Shown piece by piece: positions 17,494-25,031 of a stretch of DNA of 64,000 nt. This stretch comes from CAZZBK01 sp964652155 (GTDB lineage Bacteria > Planctomycetota > Planctomycetia > Pirellulales > PNKZ01): contig CAZZBK010000014.1 in NCBI GenBank assembly GCA_964652155.1, positions 3,319 to 67,318 of the forward strand. Direction: 5' to 3'. The translations under genes and the position numbers were made by a program. The first letter of the stretch is position 1, and the number at the start of each line of letters is the position of its first letter. The notes under the pieces are model-generated. The model was not told the origin of the DNA. It saw nothing but the letters and a program-made list of their open reading frames with translations, and did not search any database.

Positions 17494-19071
17494 TCAGGGG
17501 CGGAAGATTTGCCGCGGGAACGGTGCCTGCGGCGTCCCTTCGTTCGAGCGCTGGCTCGACTGTCCGCCACGATCCTCGAACATCGGAATCGACATCCCCT
17601 GGGTGGCTTTGAGCTCGGCGAACAGCCGCGTTTTCATCTGCGTGACAAGCTCACGATGCTGCGGCGAGTTGATCAGATTAACGATCTCCTGAGGGTCGGC
17701 CTGCAAATCGTACAGCTCTTCGATGTCCCAGACGCCGTAGGGGCGAATGTACTTGTAGCGATCGGTACGGATGGCGTGAATCGTGGGAGTCATCGGAAAA
17801 TTCCACTCCCAGTAGTACTCGTACAGCAGGTGCTCTCGCCATGTGCCATCGCGCCCTTGGGCCAAGGGCAAAAAGTTGCGGCCATCCATCGAGGCGGGGT
17901 GCGTGAGTCCGGCCGCGGCGAGCACCGTGGGGGCAATGTCGATATTGGCAACGAGCGGCTGCACGACGGTGCCGGCTTGAATCAATTCCGGACAGTGAAC
18001 CATCATCGGAATGCGCATCGACTCTTCGTAGGCGGCGCGCTTGTCGATCATGCCGTGCTCGCCCCAGGCGTAGCCGTTGTCTCCCATATAGATGATCAGC
18101 GTCGATTCGAGCAGTTGCTTGCGGCGGAGCGTATCCATCACGCGCCCCACGCTCTCGTCGACCGCCAGCAGCGTTTCCATGTACTGACGATAGAGCATTC
18201 CCATCTCGACCTTGTTGCCAAAAGGCATGTCGACACCGTGCCGCGAGTTGTGGCGGTTCTGCACCCACATCGGCTTGTCGGCAAAGTTGCGCGGAGTCCA
18301 GGCCATCGAATCAGGATGCTTGAAGGGCTGGTCAGCATAACGTCCGGCATGTCGCGGCGCGGGAACGAAGCCCATCATCCCTTCGCCCCCCGGCACGAGC
18401 AGCTTGCCTTCCTTGGCACCGTCGTTGAGCAGGTCGTTATGCACCGCCTTGTGCGACAGGTAGAGCATGAACGGCTTGTCGTCGGAGCGCCCTTCGAGCC
18501 ACTCGACCGCGTAGTCGGTCAACTCGTCGGTCAAATAGCCGCGTTGCTTGACGCTCTGGCCATTCACGTTCAGGCCATTCGGATTTGGCCAATAGGTCCC
18601 CTGGCCTTTGAAGCTGACCCAATGATCGAAGCCCGGCTGTGGTTGGTCGTTGTCGCTCCCCATGTGCCACTTGCCCACCAGCGCCGTTTGGTAACCGGCT
18701 AGCTGCAAGTACTGTGGGAAATAGATCAAGCCCTCGGGGACGGGATTATTGTTGTCGACGACACCATGCCGATGCGTGTGCCAACCAGTGAGGATCGATG
18801 CCCGCGACGGCGAGCATAGGGCCGTGGTCACAAATGCGTTACGGATATGCGCGCCTTGCTTGGCGAGCGTGTCGAGGTGCGGAGTTTTGAGGAACGGATG
18901 TCCCGCGAACCCGACGGCGTCGTGTCGGTGGTCGTCGACCAAGATCAACACGATATTACGAGGTTTGCTGCCGGGCAGCTTTGGGAGCGCGGGGACGGCG
19001 GCCCAGGACGGCGAAAGGCCGAAACAGCATGCGATCAGCAACGAGGCGAAGGTCTTGATGCGATGGATCAT
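17494..19071 (-). CDS. Secreted sulfatase (type I, formylglycine-dependent)
   Basis: 525 aa from ATG 19071, which starts a Sec signal (residues 1-24); a further 12 codons upstream to 19107 would spoil the signal. The catalytic motif CSPSRASILTG supplies the cysteine converted to formylglycine, and the metal site begins with NIVLILVDDHRHDAVG. Also present are GKWHMGSD and YMGDNGYAWGEHGMIDKRAAYEESMRIP, the typical second metal-binding part, and a C-terminal YDLQADPQEIVNLIN subdomain. It hydrolyses a sulfate ester, likely on an algal or animal polysaccharide, in the periplasm. Such genes are very numerous in marine and freshwater planctomycetes. Confidence 0.95.
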   Translation of the reverse strand: MIHRIKTFASLLIACCFGLSPSWAAVPALPKLPGSKPRNIVLILVDDHRHDAVGFAGHPFLKTPHLDTLAKQGAHIRNAFVTTALCSPSRASILTGWHTHRHGVVDNNNPVPEGLIYFPQYLQLAGYQTALVGKWHMGSDNDQPQPGFDHWVSFKGQGTYWPNPNGLNVNGQSVKQRGYLTDELTDYAVEWLEGRSDDKPFMLYLSHKAVHNDLLNDGAKEGKLLVPGGEGMMGFVPAPRHAGRYADQPFKHPDSMAWTPRNFADKPMWVQNRHNSRHGVDMPFGNKVEMGMLYRQYMETLLAVDESVGRVMDTLRRKQLLESTLIIYMGDNGYAWGEHGMIDKRAAYEESMRIPMMVHCPELIQAGTVVQPLVANIDIAPTVLAAAGLTHPASMDGRNFLPLAQGRDGTWREHLLYEYYWEWNFPMTPTIHAIRTDRYKYIRPYGVWDIEELYDLQADPQEIVNLINSPQHRELVTQMKTRLFAELKATQGMSIPMFEDRGGQSSQRSNEGTPQAPFPRQIFRP

Positions 19072-19233
19072 GTTGGCGCAATATCGAGGAGGATGTCGTA
19101 AAGGCAAATTCTACGTCAAGCGAACCAGCAGAGACACCCGCTCAAGCGAATCCCCGACACTCTGCTAGCGATCGTCGGCAACGATCAAAAAGTATCCGAC
19201 ATCATAGCCGCTGCCGCAACGATGCGTGAGGAT

Positions 19234-20019
19234 CTAGATGGGGCATGATTGATCCTGTGGCGAACCGCTCGATTTGTCCGCCCTGATCACGGCGCACACG
19301 GCAAGTTCATGGCCAGTCCGTGCATTTCGTCCCAGCCACAGGATTTGAGGATGACTGAGCCCGTGGGATTGCAAGCGGTCCATAAAATCCCTCTCCACCA
19401 AGGCCCCGCCGATACATCGGAACCAATCGTCGATCTCCCGTCGCACTTCCTGCGATAACTCGCTCTTCAGCACGATTTCGGCGAAGATCGTTCGCCCTCC
19501 GGGCTTGAGCACTCGGGCAACTTCCCTCATCACGGCATCTTTGTCCGGCGACAAGTTGTAGATGCCGTTGGCGGTTACCAGATCGACCGCTCCGTCGGGC
19601 AGCGGAATCGCATCCGCTGGAGCGTGCAGCCACTCGACGTTGTTGACCCCAAGTTCTGCCATATTGCGCCGGGCTTTGTCGAGCATGGGCTGGGCCAAGT
19701 CGAGGCCGAAGAGGCGGCCGGTTAGGCCGACTTTCTGTGCATAGAAGTAGAGATCGAGACCCGCGCCACAACCTAAATCCAGAACCGTTTCCCCGGGCTT
19801 GGCGTCCACGAACGGCTGCGGGTTGCCTGCGCCGGTAAACGACTCCCACATACTCGGCGGTAAGCGATCGAGCCATGCGGAATCGTACCCGACGCTTTCA
19901 GCAAACGTGCGTCCCACCGGGAAGTTGAACTTACGTGCTGGCTCCGTGGCCACGAGTGCGTAGCGCTGCGCGACGGCGGCCATGATCTCTTCGCCCGTAT
20001 GTTGCGCTAATGATTTCAT
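19234..20019 (-). CDS. ArsM-like SAM-dependent methyltransferase
   Basis: 261 aa, cytoplasmic. The Rossmann-fold methyltransferase motifs are clear: GETVLDLGCGAGLDL (SAM loop) near residue 75, GLDLAQPMLDKARRN, NGIYNLSPDKDAVMREVARVLKPGGR. NLSPDK and the WFRCIGGAL segment match the arsenite S-adenosylmethionine methyltransferase family, the Cys of CIGGAL aligning with the second essential Cys. But the region before the SAM loop reads FTGAGNP where ArsM has a Cys-Gly-Asn-Pro, and the N-terminal cysteine pair is absent. So it is an ArsM relative with an altered thiol set; substrate unassigned (As, Se, Te or an organic thiol possible). Third gene of the ArsR operon, 44 bases after the desulfurase. 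Confidence 0.8.
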   Translation of the reverse strand: MKSLAQHTGEEIMAAVAQRYALVATEPARKFNFPVGRTFAESVGYDSAWLDRLPPSMWESFTGAGNPQPFVDAKPGETVLDLGCGAGLDLYFYAQKVGLTGRLFGLDLAQPMLDKARRNMAELGVNNVEWLHAPADAIPLPDGAVDLVTANGIYNLSPDKDAVMREVARVLKPGGRTIFAEIVLKSELSQEVRREIDDWFRCIGGALVERDFMDRLQSHGLSHPQILWLGRNARTGHELAVCAVIRADKSSGSPQDQSCPI

Positions 20020-20063
20020 AGAGCAAGCACTTCCCGCTCGGTCGTCGTGAACTGGGTTGGGGG

Positions 20064-21206
20064 TTAATTTGCTGGAGCGCCGGCGATACGCCGAACGAGC
20101 ATGTTCACGACCGCGTCAATCTCGTTCCGGTTAGATTTGCGGCCGAGACTGAAGCGGATCGCCCCCAGGGCGACCTCGCGCGGCACGCCCATGACCTCGA
20201 GCACCGGACTGATGTGGGCGCTCGCTGCATGACAGGCCGAACCGGTCGATGCGGCGATTTCGGGCAGGGAGGCAAGCAGCTCGTAGCCGATCTTTCCGCG
20301 AAATCCGACGTTGAGCGTGTTGGGAAGTCGCTGCGTGGGATGACCGTTCAGTACAACCTGATCGCCAAACGATGCTTGCAAGGCGAGCCAGAAATCATCG
20401 CGCAATTTGAGAATCGAGCTGTCGTCGATCCAGGATTGCGCCAGCTCACAAGCGGCACCCAATCCGACGACCTCCAGAACGTTCTCGGTTCCCGCGCGTC
20501 GTCCGGCTTCGTGGTCGGCACCGTGCAGCAGCGGCTCCAACTCCACTCCGTCACGAACATACAACGCTCCGACTCCCTTGGGCCCGTAAAGTTTGTGCCC
20601 GGCGACAGTCAACAAGTCAACGCCAAGCGTTTGAACGTCAACGGGAATCTTGCCGACGCTTTGCGCGGCATCACTATGAACGAGAATCTCATGTTCGTGC
20701 GCGATGGCCGCAATGTCCATCAACGGCTGGATCGTGCCCACCTCGTTGTTGGCGTGCATGATCGAAATCAACACGGTGCCGGGGCGAATCGCGCGACGCA
20801 CGTCGTCTGGATCGACCAGCCCGTAACGATCGACTCCAAGGCGAGAAACCTCTGCACCAAGTTGCTCTAAAAAGCGGCAAGGCGCCGAGATCGCCGGGTG
20901 TTCGATGCTGCTGATGATGACATGAAACGGACGTTTTCGGGCTCGCTTCGCAAAGAACAGCCCTTTGATCGCCAGGTTGTTTGCCTCGGTTCCACCAGAT
21001 GTGAAGACGACCTCGGTCGCATCGCAGCACAACAGCGACGCGACCTGCCCCCGGGCTTTCTCGACGGCGTCTCGTGCTGGCAGACCCGCCCAATGCAAGC
21101 TGGACGGATTCCCGAACGGCTCGTGAAGGAATCGAGACATTGCCGCCGCCACCTCATCGGCAACAGGCGTCGTGGCGTTGAAGTCGAGATAAATGGGCGT
21201 CGTCAT
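20064..21206 (-). CDS. Cysteine desulfurase (NifS/IscS family)
   Basis: 380 aa PLP enzyme that takes sulfur (or selenium) from cysteine, forming an enzyme persulfide and alanine. Signatures: YLDFNATTPV at the start, FTSGGTEANNLAIKG, SSIEHPAI, HANNEVGTIQP, HSDAAQSVGKIPVD, the PLP lysine in TVAGHKLYGPKG and the active Cys in STGSACHAAS, followed by IRFSLGR. It overlaps the ArsR stop by four bases (ATGA-type coupling). No IscU/SufE partner or Fe-S scaffold lies nearby, so the sulfur acceptor may be special to this operon. Normal length for the family. Confidence 0.94.
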   Translation of the reverse strand: MTTPIYLDFNATTPVADEVAAAMSRFLHEPFGNPSSLHWAGLPARDAVEKARGQVASLLCCDATEVVFTSGGTEANNLAIKGLFFAKRARKRPFHVIISSIEHPAISAPCRFLEQLGAEVSRLGVDRYGLVDPDDVRRAIRPGTVLISIMHANNEVGTIQPLMDIAAIAHEHEILVHSDAAQSVGKIPVDVQTLGVDLLTVAGHKLYGPKGVGALYVRDGVELEPLLHGADHEAGRRAGTENVLEVVGLGAACELAQSWIDDSSILKLRDDFWLALQASFGDQVVLNGHPTQRLPNTLNVGFRGKIGYELLASLPEIAASTGSACHAASAHISPVLEVMGVPREVALGAIRFSLGRKSNRNEIDAVVNMLVRRIAGAPAN

Positions 21207-21598
21207 CGCACGACCGCCCCACGACGTCCGGTCTTGGCCGGCTTGGGTGACGACTTCGCAAGCGCTTTCGCAAGTCGTACCTTATCGGCCTGAATCTCAG
21301 CGGGGGTTCTTTTAATGACCGGATCATCGCGATCGGCGAGGGCCAACATGTCCTCGACGAAGTCGGGTCGGCACAGATAGTAGCAACGCAGCGAACCGTC
21401 TTGGGCAAAGTCGACGAGCTTGGCATGCCGTAGAACCGCCAAATGCTGGGAGATATTGGCTTGGCGAGCCGGCAGGAGCTCCTCCATGTCCGTGACGCAC
21501 CGTGGCCCCGCGACAAGCTCCAGCAGAATCGCCAATCGCGTGGGGTGAGAAAACGCTTTGAGCAACTCCGCGGCGGCGCGGGAATCACGCAATTCCAT
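21203..21598 (-). CDS. ArsR/SmtB-family transcriptional regulator
   Basis: 131 aa winged-helix repressor. The DNA-binding part is typical: LLKAFSHPTRLAILLEL, then ELLPARQANISQHLAVLRHAKLV and a beta-wing. Instead of the ArsR CVCDL metal site it has C34-V-T-D, with two more cysteines at C72 and C76 (RCYYLC). Such a spaced cysteine set could sense a soft metal(loid), a thiophilic compound or a persulfide; which is open. The basic tail (residues 105-131, Lys/Arg/Ala rich) is longer than usual. First gene of the operon, 15-40 bases downstream of an AT-rich inverted repeat that is a good operator. Confidence 0.9.
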   Translation of the reverse strand: MELRDSRAAAELLKAFSHPTRLAILLELVAGPRCVTDMEELLPARQANISQHLAVLRHAKLVDFAQDGSLRCYYLCRPDFVEDMLALADRDDPVIKRTPAEIQADKVRLAKALAKSSPKPAKTGRRGAVVR

Positions 21599-21612
21599 GA
21601 ACCGGCTCCCCT

Positions 21613-21640
21613 ATATTCGGATATTCAATATATCGAATAT
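21613..21640. promoter_or_regulatory. Candidate ArsR operator (ATATTC repeats)
   Basis: Upstream of the arsR start: ATATTC at 21613-21618, again at 21621-21626, and GAATAT at 21635-21640, so ATATTC-N8-GAATAT is an inverted repeat with a direct copy beside it. AT-rich dyads at this location are usual for ArsR/SmtB repressors. It is the most A/T-rich spot in the region, so it may also contain the promoter. Confidence 0.55.
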
Positions 21641-21983
21641 ATTAGCGGCGAATGCCGGGGACTGTCAATCAGGGTCTGCCGCAGCACGCCAATATTGAGA
21701 GAGAATGCACGGCTTGTGTTCGCGAGAGCACCGAGCTGATCGTCGCCATACGACGAACCGTCCGAAGCGGCCCAAGCACTCAGTTCGACGTTCAAGTGAC
21801 GTCTCATCAAAGTTCCACGGGCAACGGGTGAGGTTGCGGCTTGATTCTACCCGCTCGATTCCATCCACGATAGAATTTATTGAGTTTCAGGTGGTTAAGT
21901 TAACCGGACGACCAACGGGAGTCCGTAAATACCGGCCTCGCGTTGCTCGGCCTGCTAAGTTCATGATCTGAGGATCAATAGCC
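21641..21983. other. Divergent control region between the ArsR and cupin operons
   Basis: About 340 bases without a supported gene. It includes a perfect 13-base palindrome GGTTAAGTTAACC (21893-21905) and a TAGAAT -10-like hexamer at 21871 with no good -35. A GAGGA ribosome binding site lies about 10 bases before the cupin ATG. Short ORFs on both strands here have no recognisable features. Confidence 0.45.
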
Positions 21984-22298
21984 ATGTTGAATCTATTGGT
22001 CGACCTACCGACCACGCTGAATGACGAACTTGTTCAGGAGCTCCTGTGCAGGCCCAAGCTCCGCATTGAGCGGATCGTCTCACTCGGTCACGCCTCACCC
22101 GATGGCTTTTGGTACGACCAAGCGCAACACGAGTTTGTCGTGCTGCTCAAGGGGGCGGCCCGCCTGCGGTTAGAGAACGACGTAATCGAACTGAAGCCTG
22201 GCTCGTTTGTCGACATTCCAGCGCATCGGCGCCACCGGGTAGAATGGACGGCGTCCGACGAACCGACCGTGTGGCTGGCGATTCACTACGGAGAATGA
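21984..22298 (+). CDS. Small cupin-domain protein
   Basis: 104 aa single-domain cupin. The two conserved motifs are visible: FWYDQAQHEFVVLLKGAARL with the His and Glu metal ligands, and PGSFVDIPAHRRHRVEW with the third His. Function of this subfamily is unknown; members can be isomerases, dioxygenases or small-molecule binders. It is the first gene of a tight rightward operon (the next ORF starts 7 bases later) that diverges from the ArsR operon, sharing its control region. Confidence 0.85.
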   Translation: MLNLLVDLPTTLNDELVQELLCRPKLRIERIVSLGHASPDGFWYDQAQHEFVVLLKGAARLRLENDVIELKPGSFVDIPAHRRHRVEWTASDEPTVWLAIHYGE

Positions 22299-22304
22299 TG
22301 CCTC

Positions 22305-22466
22305 ATGCGATCCGTCCTTGTTCTGCTCCTGTGGTTCCTGCAGTGTTTTCCGCTCGTCGCGGGCGTTCCACATGGCAGGTCGTTGGTGTACGACAAGGCC
22401 GGGTTAGCGGTCAAGCAGTTTCTCGTCGACAACTTCATGCATTCTTCGGTAAAAGGTGAACCATAG
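22305..22466 (+). CDS. Small ORF with signal peptide (53 aa), unrecognised
   Basis: ATG 22305 to TAG 22464-22466. Residues 2-20 are strongly hydrophobic (MRSVLVLLLWFLQCFPLVAG), as in a Sec signal peptide, followed by a short polar mature part ending VKGEP. It begins 6 bases after the cupin stop and ends 4 bases before the phosphoesterase ATG, a spacing that suggests real translation in an operon. It could instead be the remnant of a longer secreted protein. No family recognised. Confidence 0.4.
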   Translation: MRSVLVLLLWFLQCFPLVAGVPHGRSLVYDKAGLAVKQFLVDNFMHSSVKGEP

Positions 22467-22470
22467 CCCC

Positions 22471-23355
22471 ATGAACGAGATCATCCAACGACTCACCCGC
22501 CGAGCGTTGATCCGCAATGGGTCGCTGTTCCTGCTCGGCACTGCGGCGACGACCAAGTTGCCGGCGGTCGAAGATCAAGCCCGCAAGGTGCGAGTCGGAC
22601 TCGTCACCGACCTGCATCACGCCGACAAGCCGACCCGTGGCTCGCGACACTATCGAGACACGCTGACCAAGTTGGCCGAGGCGGCGAAACAGTTCACGAC
22701 CGACGAGCCGGATTTCGTCGTCGAGTTAGGCGACTTCATTGATGCCGCCGATACGGTGGAAACCGAGCAGGCTTATCTCCAGCAGGTTGGCAAGGTCTTC
22801 AATACGCTCCCCGGCCCCAAACATTACGTCCTGGGGAACCATTGCGTCGATACACTGACCAAAGAGGAGTTCCTGGGCGGTGTCGGCAAGCAGGAGTCGT
22901 TCTATTCGTTCGATGTCGGCGGCTTTCACTTCGTTGTCCTTGATGCTTGCTTCCGGTCGGACGGCAAGCCCTACGGCCGCAAGAACTCGACCTGGACTGA
23001 CGCTAACATCCCGGCCCATGAACTCGACTGGCTCCAGGCCGATCTCAAGGCGACCGACAAGCAGGTGATCGTGTTTGCCCATCAGCGACTCGACGACGCC
23101 GGGCAGCATGCCGTCAGAAACGCCGCCGACGTGCGTAAGGCCCTCGAGTCATCCGGTCGCGTCCTGGCTGTCTTTCAAGGTCACAGCCACAAAAACGACC
23201 ATCAGCAGATCGCTGGCATTCATTACACCACACTCGTCGCCATGGTCGAAGGAGCCGGTCCGGAGAACAGCGGCTTCTCGACGTTGGACGTGCTCGATGA
23301 CGGCACAATTCGACTGGCCGGTTTTCGCAAGCAGGCCCATTACACCTGGAAGTGA
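22471..23355 (+). CDS. Tat-exported calcineurin-like metallophosphoesterase
   Basis: 294 aa from ATG 22471 (a GTG at 22456 is in frame but inside the small ORF). The N-terminus has a Tat-like signal (TRRALIRNG plus hydrophobic stretch). Metal motifs: VGLVTDLHHAD (D-x-H), VELGDFIDAAD (GDxxD-like), YVLGNHC, VFAHQ and FQGHSHKND. The third motif ends GNHC where most families have GNHD or GNHE. It hydrolyses a phosphomono- or diester in the periplasm; substrate unknown. Last gene of the cupin operon. Confidence 0.87.
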   Translation: MNEIIQRLTRRALIRNGSLFLLGTAATTKLPAVEDQARKVRVGLVTDLHHADKPTRGSRHYRDTLTKLAEAAKQFTTDEPDFVVELGDFIDAADTVETEQAYLQQVGKVFNTLPGPKHYVLGNHCVDTLTKEEFLGGVGKQESFYSFDVGGFHFVVLDACFRSDGKPYGRKNSTWTDANIPAHELDWLQADLKATDKQVIVFAHQRLDDAGQHAVRNAADVRKALESSGRVLAVFQGHSHKNDHQQIAGIHYTTLVAMVEGAGPENSGFSTLDVLDDGTIRLAGFRKQAHYTWK

Positions 23356-23435
23356 TCGCCGCCGAATGGTCGATCGCGTGCCTGAGCTGCGTGCGGCGGA
23401 TCGGGCGACCGTTTCCGACCTAGTGTTCGATGCGC

Positions 23436-24914
23436 TTACGCCTTACCCGGCTCGGGCAGCTCGAATCCTTTGCGGTACTCGCGCGTGAAGAGCGCGTTGG
23501 CTTGTGCGTCGGTCGATAATTCTGTCTTGGGGTCGATCACCAACGGCGCGCCGACGAACAGCTTGGTCTCGGCATAGTCGATGCTGCTGTCCTTCAGATA
23601 GCCTTCAAAGCTGTCGTAGGTTTCGACGACTCGCTTGTTGTTGGTCACCTGGCTTGGGCGCGTTGCGCCACTCACGCGGCTGCCGCGACGCAGCGAGACG
23701 TTCCCCAGATGAGCCAGTGCGCTCGACAAGTGGCCGTCCTCGATGTCAAGATGCAGATCGCGGTGGTTGCGGCTGCGAATGGCCTTCACGAAGTTGGCAA
23801 AGTGGTCCTGATATTCGCCCCCCTGCCACTTGCCCAATTCATTGCCATCGTAATCCAGAGCCACGCCACCGGCGTATCCCATTGCCACGGCGTAGCCTTG
23901 AGTTCCGTACCACACATTGGCCGCGCCGAGAAACGGTTTCGTCTTCAGGCCAAACGTGACTGGCGTCTTGATGGGCAACCCACGAACGTCACTCACGAGC
24001 GTCGCGTCGTCCCATTCGTAGACCGTGATCTGACTGTTGGCCACTTCGGCGTCGTCGACATAGCCGAGTCGACCTCCGAGGCTGACGACGCGCTTGGGGA
24101 GTTCCTGCTTACCGAGCCCCCAGCGGGCTTTGTCCAGTTCGTGCGGGTTTTGATTGGCGATGTCGCCTCCGCCGGTGGCCCAAAACCAATGCCAGTCATA
24201 ATGCAACCGCTTACGCTTGGGGACGACCAGCGGAGCCGGTCCGCACCAGAGATCAAAGTCGAGCCCCGCTGGAATCGGTGCCTCTTTTTGTTCGCGCCCG
24301 ATGCTCGGGCGAGCGCGATAGCAAATCGCGCGGGCTTCGGTGATCTTGCCGAGCTTGCCGCTCGTGACAAAAGCTAATAAGTCGCGCATGCCATGCATGC
24401 TGCGGCTCTGCACCCCCATCTGGCACATCCGGCCGAGTTTGCGCGCCCATTGCGTCATCACGCGTCCCTCATGCACCGTGTGACTGCATGGCTTTTCGAC
24501 GTACACGTCTTTGCCCGACTGCATGGCCCAAACCGCGGCGAGCGCATGCCAGTGATTCGGTGTCGCGATCGACACAGCGTCGATCGACTTGTCCTCGCAC
24601 AGTTTTCGCACGTCTTGCACATAGCGAGGCGGATGCGGCAGGTCCTTGAATCGCTTGGCGTGCTTCTCAAACGCGGCGGGGTCGCAATCGCACACCGCGA
24701 CCAAGTCGACGTCGGGATTCTTGAGCCACTCGCCGAGATGCGCCCCACCCTGACCATTGACACCGATGACCGCAACGCGAATTTTGTCATTAGGCCCGAC
24801 CTTGCGCGCGGCCTGCGATTCAGTCGAGTACGCGTTGCTCAAGGGTCCGCTTGCCATCGCGGCGGCCGCGGTCCACAACGATCGGTCCAAGAAGTCACGT
24901 CGAGTCAGTGTCAT
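23436..24914 (-). CDS. Gfo/Idh/MocA family oxidoreductase (Tat signal)
   Basis: 492 aa from ATG 24914, which starts the Tat signal LTRRDFLDRSLW; an open frame to 25028 adds 38 unlikely residues. The NAD-binding domain has RVAVIGVNGQGGAHLGEWL and VAVCDCDP, followed by SIATPNHWHALAAVWAMQSGKDVYVEKPCSHTVHEG, where EKP carries the catalytic lysine. The C-terminal domain contains WHWFWATGGGDIANQNPHELDKARW. These proteins oxidise sugars, often at C3, or other polyols. Planctomycetes have many exported copies thought to work with DUF1080 proteins. Confidence 0.94.
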   Translation of the reverse strand: MTLTRRDFLDRSLWTAAAAMASGPLSNAYSTESQAARKVGPNDKIRVAVIGVNGQGGAHLGEWLKNPDVDLVAVCDCDPAAFEKHAKRFKDLPHPPRYVQDVRKLCEDKSIDAVSIATPNHWHALAAVWAMQSGKDVYVEKPCSHTVHEGRVMTQWARKLGRMCQMGVQSRSMHGMRDLLAFVTSGKLGKITEARAICYRARPSIGREQKEAPIPAGLDFDLWCGPAPLVVPKRKRLHYDWHWFWATGGGDIANQNPHELDKARWGLGKQELPKRVVSLGGRLGYVDDAEVANSQITVYEWDDATLVSDVRGLPIKTPVTFGLKTKPFLGAANVWYGTQGYAVAMGYAGGVALDYDGNELGKWQGGEYQDHFANFVKAIRSRNHRDLHLDIEDGHLSSALAHLGNVSLRRGSRVSGATRPSQVTNNKRVVETYDSFEGYLKDSSIDYAETKLFVGAPLVIDPKTELSTDAQANALFTREYRKGFELPEPGKA

Positions 24915-25031
24915 GGCAAACGTCTCCAAATGGCAATGGCAAGCAATGCGTCGAAGAAACTCACAGCACGTTACTATCATACCCGACCGTAGCGACCGTG
25001 CCACCGGCTCGGTGAGCGAGCTGGCCAACTT

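Noticed and set aside
19168..19184. GATCGT...ACGATC hairpin downstream of the methyltransferase as terminator
   Set aside because: Short stem and no T-run in the direction of transcription.
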